The position numbers were made by a program, and so were the translations under genes. A stretch of DNA of 64,000 nucleotides from JAJEAO01 sp963667635 (lineage in GTDB: Bacteria; Acidobacteriota; Vicinamibacteria; Marinacidobacterales; Marinacidobacteraceae), in contig OZ246946.1 in NCBI GenBank assembly GCA_965232015.1, forward strand, positions 2,914,001-2,978,000, read 5' to 3'. The notes under the pieces were generated by a model. That model saw nothing but the letters and a program-made list of their open reading frames with translations, was not told where the DNA came from and ran no database searches. Shown piece after piece: positions 36,201-42,893 of this stretch (position 1 is its first letter; the number at the start of each line of letters is the position of its first letter).

Positions 36201-36650
36201 GAGGCGGTCGCCGAGGCCCGGGGCGAGAAACCGAGCCCGCGGTGCGCCATGCAGCTTCGCTTCCAGCTCCGGATCCCGCGCGCCTGGCTGGAGGACGAGC
36301 GGCAGCGCATGTGGCTCTACAAGCGGTGTTCCGCCGCCTCCGACCCCGAGGCCCTCGGCCGGTTCGAGGCCGAAGTTCGCGACCGGTTCGGGCCGCCGCC
36401 GGCGACGGTCACGCTCCTTTTCGAGCACGAACGCCAGCGGCTCCGCGCCGAGGCGCTCGGCTATACCGCGATCCGCCGGGAGGGCGGGACGTTGCGCTTC
36501 GCGTCGGACGGGCAGGACGGGCGCGGCTTCCGGGCGCTGGCGAGGCCGGGCGCCGGGCCCGCCGAGGTGCTGCGGTCGGTCGCCGGAGCTCTCGATGTCG
36601 TCGAAGCGGCAGGGAGGCTGCGACAGGAGCAGCAGGAGGCGACCGCATGA
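33276..36650 (+). CDS. mfd: Transcription-repair coupling factor Mfd
   Basis: The 1124-residue protein has the normal Mfd layout. The N-terminal UvrB-like region shows FARRGGIVDLFPVD. The RNA-polymerase-interacting domain near residues 465-540 shows LKPGDLVVHTDHGVGRFVGM. The RecG-like motor follows, with Walker A GDVGFGKT at 623-630, DEEQRF near 724, and the C-terminal motif region (ILLSTTIIENGIDLPRVNTL, QIRGRVGRSP). Mfd pushes stalled RNA polymerase off DNA and recruits UvrA to lesions. Length is close to the usual 1150. Its stop overlaps the next gene (ATGA), tying it to a peptidyl-prolyl isomerase lipoprotein. Confidence 0.97.
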   Translation: MPTSATEDRGGPGFGALLAAVRERRSRRARAIGRLTGTARLATAAAWARISHRPVVLLTAEDAQLLSAATDLESLLPAVGAPHRVLRLPGFGVNPYAGVAPHPESLALRAVALHALAAPSAGSPPVVVASASGALIRTAPPARLRDAAVAIRTGPSRAPARLGERLARAGYRYEDPVGAPGDFARRGGIVDLFPVDRDRPVRLEFGYDDIEAAREFDPATQRSIRAVAPDQTILVPPAWEWVGAELGPGPHAAFSAPGTGGFDASLPDYLGAAEVLVAEPDAFREAAEAETRRLREARTTARRNRARGAAAPKALALDPEELQRRLEEPPPRGAVGLLELESRGEGSDLPARPAGTFRNRIPEFLGSLTRPGDPERVVHVFVPGEGAAGRFRTRAAEAGVRVIRPDERPPGRPAAGEIPPAVLVHPGPLSTGFEMPGLGIEVISGTGLVAAPPRPPRQRAARSFLSDFRDLKPGDLVVHTDHGVGRFVGMKRIGDGDDAPEFVEIRYRRGGTLLLPVERLDLLEKYSASGSSGAPALDRLGSTRWARRRKRVAKALRDIASDLIRLYARRRRVEGYAFPASTPGMDEFVDGFGWTETDDQARAIREVFADMEAQAPMDRLLAGDVGFGKTEVALRAAFKAAMDGKQVAVLAPTTVLSAQLQRVFESRFEPFPVEVELLSRFRTPKQQKQIVAGLRAGTVDIVIGTHRLLSKDVGFRDLGLLVVDEEQRFGVSAKEKLKRMAVHVDHLAMTATPIPRTLNMSLSGIRDMSVIETPPRDRLPVQTHVLPFDPDRIAEAVRYELAREGQVYFVHNRVRSLPAMARLLSRIVPEARILTAHGQMREKALEQALLRFQDREADILLSTTIIENGIDLPRVNTLIVNRADAFGLAQLYQIRGRVGRSPRRAYAYLMVPEGAALSESARPRLAALREFSELGAGFRVAALDMELRGAGNLLGAAQHGHLEAVGFDLYYRLLEEAVAEARGEKPSPRCAMQLRFQLRIPRAWLEDERQRMWLYKRCSAASDPEALGRFEAEVRDRFGPPPATVTLLFEHERQRLRAEALGYTAIRREGGTLRFASDGQDGRGFRALARPGAGPAEVLRSVAGALDVVEAAGRLRQEQQEATA

Positions 36651-37585
36651 GACGCCGTCTGGCCGTCGGGATCGTGGCGGCGACGATCGTCACCGGCTGC
36701 GCGGATGGTGTTCCCGGTCCGGGGCCGGTGGTGACCCTCGGAAGCCGCGAGTTCCCCCTCGAGGAGCTCGAGCGGTTCCTGGCCTCCCGCACCGCCCTCG
36801 CCACCGGGGCCGACCCGGTCCTTCTGAGCGCCCTCCTGGATGAATTCGTCGAAGAACGCCTCATCCTCATCGGCGCGGACGAGGCCGGCGTGGAAGTCCC
36901 GGCGAGCCGGGTCGCCGCCGAGTTGGCGGCGCTCGGAAGCGAACCGGGGATCGCCGTGCTCGACCCGCAATCGGCGCCCACGCCGGGGCCCGCGGTCCCG
37001 GCCTCCGGTCCGGCTCTTCTGGAAGACGCGGTTCGGGACCGGTTGCGCGTGGAGATGCTGGTGGAGACCGTGATCCTCGGCGACCTCGAGGTGAGCGAGG
37101 ACGCCCTCCGGATCGAGTACGAGGGGAACCGCGCCCTCTACGCCCGGCCGGAGTCGGTCACCCTCTCCGAAAGCCGATTCGACGATCGGGCGGCGGCGGA
37201 AGCGGCGGCGGCCCGGCTCGGGGGAGGTTCGTCCCCGGAATCCCCCGAGGACGAGGTGGGGGAATTCGTGGACATCGGAGCGTTTCGTCCGGGCGACCTC
37301 CCGGCGGGGGTCGAAGCGGAGGTGTTTCGGCTCGCGCCCGGGGAGACGACCGGGGTGATCGAGATGGAAGCCGGATTCCGGATCCTGCGGGTGGAGGCGC
37401 GGGCCGAAGCGGGGGCGCTCCCGTTCGAGGAGGTCGAAGCCGTCGTCCGGATGAGCGTGCTCCGGCGCGAAGCCGACGCCCGCATGGAGGGCTTCCTCGC
37501 CTCGCTCCGCGCCCGGCATCCGGTGACCGTCCATACGGGACGGCTCCCGTTTCCGTACATCGGACTCCTCGCCGATACTCCGTAA
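36647..37585 (+). CDS. SurA-like peptidyl-prolyl isomerase lipoprotein
   Basis: The 312-residue protein has a lipoprotein signal ending at TGC (residue 18). The arrangement matches SurA/PrsA-type chaperones: an N-terminal chaperone segment (LLSALLDEFVEERLILIGAD), a parvulin-like segment (DIGAFRPGDLPAGVEAEVF, FRLAPGETTGVIEMEAGF) and a closing helix. It would help outer-membrane or secreted proteins fold in the periplasm. The ATG overlaps the mfd stop, and a SurA-type gene follows 55 bases later. The parvulin domain is rather divergent. Confidence 0.78.
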   Translation: MRRRLAVGIVAATIVTGCADGVPGPGPVVTLGSREFPLEELERFLASRTALATGADPVLLSALLDEFVEERLILIGADEAGVEVPASRVAAELAALGSEPGIAVLDPQSAPTPGPAVPASGPALLEDAVRDRLRVEMLVETVILGDLEVSEDALRIEYEGNRALYARPESVTLSESRFDDRAAAEAAAARLGGGSSPESPEDEVGEFVDIGAFRPGDLPAGVEAEVFRLAPGETTGVIEMEAGFRILRVEARAEAGALPFEEVEAVVRMSVLRREADARMEGFLASLRARHPVTVHTGRLPFPYIGLLADTP

Positions 37586-37640
37586 ACGACGCTCCGCTCC
37601 CGCCCGAAACTAAAATCGGGCGCCGAGAGGAGAAGCACCG

Positions 37641-38654
37641 ATGCCGTCCCCCACCCGTTCCCCCGTTCTGATCCCGCTGGCCGCGCTGGCGATGACGCTG
37701 GCCGCCAGCGGCGCGCGGGCGCAGACCGAGGTGGTGGACCGGGTGGTCGCCGTCGTGAACGGCGACATCATCACCCTCAGCGAACTGGAGCGGCAGGTCC
37801 AGATCCAGGGCGAGCGGCTCGGCCTCCCCGACGACCCGACGGTCGTGGCGGAGTTCCGCACCCAGATCCTTCAGGGCATGGTGGACAACGCCCTGATCCT
37901 GCAAGTCGCCGATCAGCGGGGTCTGCGGGTGCCCGACCGCTACTTCGACGAGTGGAAGCAGGCCACGATCGAGGAGATGAACCTCCCCAACGAGGAGGAG
38001 TTCATCCGGCAGGTGGAGCTTCAGGGCACCTCGATGGAGGAGCTGAAGCAGCAGTTCTTCGAAGGGGTCCTGATCCAGGAGATCCGCCGGCAGGACATCG
38101 AGGAGCGGGTCCGCATCAGCGAACCGGAGATCGAGCAGCGCTACCGCGAGAACGTGGACGACTACTCGCGGCCGCCACAGGTCCGGCTGCGGGAGCTGGT
38201 GATCCACATCGGCGAGGCCGGCGAGGACGACGCCCGCGCGCGGATCGGCGAGGCCCGGCAACTCATCGAGAGCGGTACCGACTTCGCGGAGGTGGCGAAG
38301 GTGCGGTCCGAGTCGGAATCGGCCGAGAGCGGCGGCGTGCTCGGCCTGTTCGCGGTGCGCGAGCTCGACGAATCGTTCCGGTCCGTCGTGGACGGACTCG
38401 AGGCCGGGCAGGTCTCCGAAACGCTCCGCATCGGGGAGTCGCTCTACCTGCTTCGGGTGGACGAACGCACCGAGGGCTCCACGATCCCGCTCGACGAGGT
38501 CCGCAACCAGATCGCCGAAACGCTCTACGGAGAGAAGATGGAGAGCGAGATGGGCAGCTTCGTCGAGAAGCTCCGGGAGAACGCCATCGTGGAAGTGCGT
38601 CTCGAGGGCCCGACGGCCACGGCCCCGACGCCCGGCCCTTCGTCGCCCCGCTGA
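37641..38654 (+). CDS. SurA-type peptidyl-prolyl isomerase/chaperone
   Basis: The 337-residue protein has a signal peptide (cleavage near ARAQ). A SurA N-terminal domain follows (VVDRVVAVVNGDIITLSELE), then one parvulin domain at about residues 175-280 (QVRLRELVIHIGE, ESAESGGVLGLFAVRELDES) and a C-terminal helix. E. coli SurA has two parvulin domains; this one has one. It assists outer-membrane protein assembly in the periplasm. Together with the lipoprotein upstream it forms a folding pair. The gene is convergent with moaA. Confidence 0.88.
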   Translation: MPSPTRSPVLIPLAALAMTLAASGARAQTEVVDRVVAVVNGDIITLSELERQVQIQGERLGLPDDPTVVAEFRTQILQGMVDNALILQVADQRGLRVPDRYFDEWKQATIEEMNLPNEEEFIRQVELQGTSMEELKQQFFEGVLIQEIRRQDIEERVRISEPEIEQRYRENVDDYSRPPQVRLRELVIHIGEAGEDDARARIGEARQLIESGTDFAEVAKVRSESESAESGGVLGLFAVRELDESFRSVVDGLEAGQVSETLRIGESLYLLRVDERTEGSTIPLDEVRNQIAETLYGEKMESEMGSFVEKLRENAIVEVRLEGPTATAPTPGPSSPR

Positions 38655-38675
38655 CCCGCGCGGGGGCGCGCCGCC

Positions 38676-39728
38676 TCAGCCGCCCCGGGTGTGCATCTCG
38701 AGGTGGGGGTCGGCCCGAAGGTCGGTGAGCGGAACGAGCGTCTCGCGCCGGTCCAGCGCGGCACGTTCTTCGGCGCCGCGGTCGGCGCGGGCACCCCAGG
38801 TGGAGGCGATGAGCGCCTCGATCGCTTCGGGGCTCGTTCCGGCGCGGATCGGCCCGCGCAAGTCCAGACCGTCGGCGGCGTAGAGGCACCGGTACCAGCG
38901 GCCGTCGGCGGTGATCCGGCTGCGGTCGCAGGAGCGGCAGAACGGCTCCGTCACCGACGCGATGACGCCGAACGTTCGGCCGTCGGGCACCCGGTAGCGC
39001 CGGGCCGGGGCGGCGGGGTCCTGCCCGGCGACCGGCTCCAGCGCGCCGTAACGACGCGCGAAGTTCGCCCGGATGGCCTCGGCGGAGAACACGAGGTCGG
39101 GTCGCCAGCCGGTGGCGCCGCCGACATCCATGTACTCGATGAACCGGACCTCGGCGTCCTCTTCCGAGGCGAACTCGAACAGGTCGGTCAGTTCGTCGTC
39201 GTTCAGACCCCGGATCACGACGGTGTCCAGCTTCAGCGGCGTGAGCCCGGCGATGCGCGCCGCCCGGATCCCCTGCCGGACCCGGGGCAGGTCGTCCCGC
39301 CGGGTGAGCTCGCGGAAGCGGTCGGGACGGAGGGTGTCGAGGCTGACCGTGATCCGGTGGAGCCCGGCCCCCGCGAGCGAAGCCGCCTGAGGCACGAGCA
39401 ACACGCCGTTCGTGGTCAGCGCCAGGTCCTCGACCCCGGGGACCGCCGCGACCCGCGCGACGAGCTCGGGCAGGTGAGGTCGGATCAGCGGCTCGCCCCC
39501 GGTGATCCGCACCCGGGTCACGCCGAGCGCAACGAACCGCTCCACGAGGAACTCCGTCTCCTCGAAGCTGAGGAGATCCTTACGGGGCAGCCAGACGTAC
39601 TCCGCCTCCGGCATGCAGTACTGGCAGCGCAGGTTGCACCGGTCGGTCACCGACAGCCGCAGGCTGCGGAGCGGCCGCCGGAACCGGTCCCGGGCGATTC
39701 GGGGCGCAGTGGAATGGGTCGGGGTCAC
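38676..39728 (-). CDS. moaA: GTP 3',8-cyclase MoaA
   Basis: The 350-residue radical SAM enzyme carries CNLRCQYC (Cys 31, 35 and 38) for the SAM cluster, ITGGEPLIR, and a C-terminal cluster motif FCRSCDRSRIT with a later Cys in YRCLYA. It ends in the conserved Gly-Gly. It converts GTP to the cyclic intermediate of molybdenum cofactor synthesis together with MoaC, which is not in this window. The start is GTG at 39728. No other Moco genes are adjacent. Confidence 0.95.
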   Translation of the reverse strand: MTPTHSTAPRIARDRFRRPLRSLRLSVTDRCNLRCQYCMPEAEYVWLPRKDLLSFEETEFLVERFVALGVTRVRITGGEPLIRPHLPELVARVAAVPGVEDLALTTNGVLLVPQAASLAGAGLHRITVSLDTLRPDRFRELTRRDDLPRVRQGIRAARIAGLTPLKLDTVVIRGLNDDELTDLFEFASEEDAEVRFIEYMDVGGATGWRPDLVFSAEAIRANFARRYGALEPVAGQDPAAPARRYRVPDGRTFGVIASVTEPFCRSCDRSRITADGRWYRCLYAADGLDLRGPIRAGTSPEAIEALIASTWGARADRGAEERAALDRRETLVPLTDLRADPHLEMHTRGG

Positions 39729-39786
39729 GGGCGGGCGAACCCCCTAGCGTACCCCGCGCGAGGCCCGCGACATCCGGCCGCGAGGG

Positions 39787-40602
39787 TCATTCGATGGCGA
39801 GAAGCTCGACTTCGAACAGCAGCGTGGAGTAGCCCGGGATCCGCTGGTTCCCGCTGGTCCCGTAGGCGAGGTCGTGCGGGAGAACGAGACGGCGAAGGCC
39901 GCCCACCCGCATGCCCGGAACGCCCTCGTCCCATCCCTGGATCACCTGCCCGGCGCCGAGCGTGAATCGAAACGGGTCCTCGGCGGTCGTGGAGTCGAAC
40001 ATCTCCCCCTTGTTGTCCTCGGCGAGCAGGTCGTAGAACCAGCCGGAGTAGGCGACCGACAGCGTCTGTCCCGATTCCGCCTGGGGGCCATCGCCCTCCA
40101 CGAGATCCGTGTGGCTGAACGGAACCTCGTCCGCGGCCACGAGTTCGAACTCGTAGAGCAGGGTGGCGTTTCCCGGAATGCCGGACGCTCCTGACGCGCC
40201 GAATCCCATTTCCGGCGGCACCACGACGCGTCGCCGTCCGCCGACGGCCATCCCGGACACGCCCTGATCCACTCCGGGGATCACCTGCCCCGATCCGATG
40301 CGGAACGACGTGGGGTCATCCGCGGACGCCTCTCCGACGGACTCCCCCCGATTGTCGGCGGCGTCCGGGTCGTAGAGCCAGCCGGTCCAGCCGATGGCCA
40401 CCAGCCAGCCATCCTCGGCCACTGGACCGTCGCCCGTCTCGAGGTCCTCGATGGAGAACGGCAGCCCGAGCGACGGCGCCGGAGCCGGGGCCGGCGCGGT
40501 CGGGGGTGCGGTGTCCCCGCCTCCGCCGCAGCCCCCGAGGAGGAGTCCGATGAGCAGAAGGATCGCCGGACGGCGGGAATGCGGGGAGTGGGAGATCGTC
40601 AT
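39787..40602 (-). CDS. Double-FKBP peptidyl-prolyl isomerase lipoprotein
   Basis: The 271-residue protein has a lipoprotein signal (LLLIGLLLGGC) and a Pro/Ala linker. Two FKBP domains follow: the first at about 50-150 (SGQVIPGVDQGVSGMAVGG, NATLLYEFEL) and the second at about 160-271 (GAGQVIQGWDEGVPGMRVGG, YSTLLFEVELL). Both keep the core active-site pattern with small changes. It would act as a periplasmic foldase. Its ATG overlaps the stop of the D-aminoacylase gene in an ATGA, and it is the third isomerase gene within 4 kb. Confidence 0.87.
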   Translation of the reverse strand: MTISHSPHSRRPAILLLIGLLLGGCGGGGDTAPPTAPAPAPAPSLGLPFSIEDLETGDGPVAEDGWLVAIGWTGWLYDPDAADNRGESVGEASADDPTSFRIGSGQVIPGVDQGVSGMAVGGRRRVVVPPEMGFGASGASGIPGNATLLYEFELVAADEVPFSHTDLVEGDGPQAESGQTLSVAYSGWFYDLLAEDNKGEMFDSTTAEDPFRFTLGAGQVIQGWDEGVPGMRVGGLRRLVLPHDLAYGTSGNQRIPGYSTLLFEVELLAIE

Positions 40603-42140
40603 CGGGTCAGGAAAGCTCCGGGTCGGGCGTCGGTGGTCTCGCCGTCTGCGAAGACGGTCTCCCCGGCGACGAGCACCCGGTGGATGCCGACGGACAGGGC
40701 GTGGGGGTCATCGGGGGTGGCTCGGTCGGCGACGGTGTCGGGATCGAACAGCACGAGATCGGCGGCGAGGCCCGGCTCGATGCGGCCGCGATCGCGGAAG
40801 CCCATGTGGTCGGCGGCCAGCGAGGTCATCCGCCGCACCGCTTCTTCGAGCGTGAGCGCGCCTTCCTCGCGGACGAACTGCCTGAGGGCCCGGGGAAACG
40901 CCCCGAAGCCGCGCGGATGGGCGCCCATCAGAAAGCCGTCGGTGCACAGGTTCGCATGCTCCCACGCGAAGATTCGGGCGATGTCGTCTTCGGCCATGCT
41001 GGTCGCGATCACCGTCTCGATCCGGGTCCCGGGGGGCGTGGCCGGATCGGCGCGCATCGCCTCGGCGCGGCGGATCAGGTCGAGCAGGACGATCGCGGGC
41101 TCCTCGTCCAGCTCCTCGGCGATCGAAGCGAGGGTGCGCCCGGCGAACGCGGGTTCGGGGGCGTACACCGGGATCAGCATGCCCTCGGGCGGCGCGAGTT
41201 CGGTAACGACGTAGCTGGCTTCCTCCTCGTCATCGAAGTCCCGGTCCGGGAACATGACCGTGAGCGTGGACTGCCAGTACGGGTAGGGATAGATATCGAG
41301 CGTCACGTCCACGCCTTCGGCCCGGGCTCGATCCAGCCGGTCGAGGAAGCGATCCGCGCCGCCCCACAGGCTCTTCAGCGCGAGCTTGGCGTGGGAGATC
41401 TGGACCGGCATCCCGGTCTCGGCCCCGATTCGGAGGATCTCCTCGACGGCGTCCTCGAACCAGCGGTCCTCGCTGCGGATGTGGCTGATGTAGCGGCCTC
41501 CCGCTTCGGCGGCGGCGCGCGCGAGCTCCAGAACTTCTTCGGTGGACGAGTAGATCCCGGGGTCGTACTCCAGACCGGTGCTGAGCCCGAGCGCCCCCGA
41601 TGCGAGCTCCGTCTCCAGCAGGCGACGCATTTCGGCGACCTCGTCCGCGGTCGCCTCGCGGCGGAAGTCGTCGCCGAGGACGAGGTCGCGGAGCGTGTTG
41701 TGCCCGACGTAGCTGGCCACGTTGACGGTCACGGGCGTCGCCTCCAGCCGGCTCCGGTAGTCCGCGAGCGGGTAGGGCGAGCCCCCGTCCTGCCCGACGA
41801 CCACGGTCGTGATCCCCTGGCTGACCGCGGCGGTCGCATCGAGCCGGTCGAGGATCTCCCGGTCGGCGTGGCTGTGGGTGTCCACGAAACCGGGTGCGAG
41901 CACGAGCCCTTCGGCGTCGAGCGCTTCCGTCCCCTCGCCGGGGGCAACGTCGGGCCCGACGTGGGTGATCAGGCCGTTCTCGATCCGGACCCCGCCGGTG
42001 AAAGCGGGAGCGCCGGTCCCGTCCACGATGCGGGCGTTCTCGATGACCAGTCCGCCCGGCGGGGGTCGGCAGGCGAGGGCGCCCAGCGCGACTGCCGGGA
42101 GCAAGCTCCGGGCGAGAGCCCGGACGCCGGGGCCGGTCAT
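40599..42140 (-). CDS. N-acyl-D-amino-acid deacylase-type amidohydrolase
   Basis: The 513-residue protein starts at ATG 42140 with a lipoprotein-like signal (LGALAC). The amidohydrolase barrel has the HxH metal site in FVDTHSHAD, YISHIRSED, and QISHAKLALKSLWGG carrying the metal-bridging region, then CTDGFLMGAHPR. It closes with the small beta domain (GRIEPGLAADLVLFDPDTV). Members remove acyl groups from D-amino acids or cleave D-peptides. It shares a transcript with the FKBP lipoprotein. A dense repeat cluster covers the region upstream of its start. Confidence 0.87.
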   Translation of the reverse strand: MTGPGVRALARSLLPAVALGALACRPPPGGLVIENARIVDGTGAPAFTGGVRIENGLITHVGPDVAPGEGTEALDAEGLVLAPGFVDTHSHADREILDRLDATAAVSQGITTVVVGQDGGSPYPLADYRSRLEATPVTVNVASYVGHNTLRDLVLGDDFRREATADEVAEMRRLLETELASGALGLSTGLEYDPGIYSSTEEVLELARAAAEAGGRYISHIRSEDRWFEDAVEEILRIGAETGMPVQISHAKLALKSLWGGADRFLDRLDRARAEGVDVTLDIYPYPYWQSTLTVMFPDRDFDDEEEASYVVTELAPPEGMLIPVYAPEPAFAGRTLASIAEELDEEPAIVLLDLIRRAEAMRADPATPPGTRIETVIATSMAEDDIARIFAWEHANLCTDGFLMGAHPRGFGAFPRALRQFVREEGALTLEEAVRRMTSLAADHMGFRDRGRIEPGLAADLVLFDPDTVADRATPDDPHALSVGIHRVLVAGETVFADGETTDARPGAFLTR

Positions 42141-42168
42141 CCGCGCCAGTGTCTCACGACGCCCGCAG

Positions 42169-42415
42169 GCCGGACTCCAGTCTCTTGCCGGGCCCCCACC
42201 GGGAGAACTGGCGCCGGACTCCAGTCCGGCAATTCCCACCCGGCGCCTGCAGGCGCGCCGGCAAAGGATCGGAGTCGCGGTGCCGCTCTGGAGAGCGGCG
42301 CTCCATACCGCCGGCGCGCCGGACTCCAGTCTCCTGCCGGCGCCGGTCGGGTGGACTGCTCGGTGCCGGGCCCCTACCGGGAGAACCGGCGGAGTCCGGC
42401 TCCGGCGCTCCGGCG
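42169..42415. repeat. Dense cluster of dispersed repeats
   Basis: The gap holds an inverted copy of the 69-bp element (42169-42237), the 34-mer with TGGAGAGCGGCGCTCCA at 42274-42307 (identical to 32279-32312), GCCGGACTCCAGTC near 42320, and a diverged CCTACCGGGAGAACCGG copy near 42383. No gene or promoter is apparent between the two genes facing away from this region's ends. Confidence 0.92.
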
Positions 42416-42423
42416 CTCCGCGC

Positions 42424-42762
42424 TCAGCCCTCGACCAGGGAATCCAGCCGGGCGGCGAGCGCCTCCTTGCGCTGCACCCCGATGACCTGTCCGACCGGGT
42501 TCCCGCCTCCGGGGCCGAAGAAGAGCAGGGTCGGGATGGAACGCACCCGGAACCGGTCCGCCAGCATCGGCTCGGCATCAATGTCCACCTTGCCGACCCG
42601 CGCCCGGCCCTCGAAGTCGTCGGCGAGCTCGGTGATCGAGGGAGCGATCATCCGGCACGGGCCGCACCACTCGGCCCAGAAGTCCACCAGGGTCGGCTGA
42701 TCGCCGCCCACGATGGAGTCGAAGTTGTCGCTCGTCAGTTCCAGCACGTTGCCGTCGGCCAT
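42424..42762 (-). CDS. trxA: Thioredoxin
   Basis: The 112-residue protein is a standard thioredoxin: VDFWAEWCGPCRMIAP holds the redox pair Cys33/Cys36, KVDIDAEP follows, and the cis-Pro is in RSIPTLLFF. It reduces disulfides in the cytoplasm. A slightly longer loop before IGVQRKEAL (GPGGGNPVG) is the only difference from the usual sequence. It is divergent from the CehA-like gene. Confidence 0.95.
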   Translation of the reverse strand: MADGNVLELTSDNFDSIVGGDQPTLVDFWAEWCGPCRMIAPSITELADDFEGRARVGKVDIDAEPMLADRFRVRSIPTLLFFGPGGGNPVGQVIGVQRKEALAARLDSLVEG

Positions 42763-42893
42763 TTTGGTTCGCTCCTCCAGGGAGTTCGGGGGCCGCCATC
42801 CGGCAGCGGCCGCCCGTCGCGCGGCGATTCTAGCCCCGGGCGAGGGGCTGACCGGAGCGCGACGGGGCCTCTGGGATACTTGACCGACTCCCC

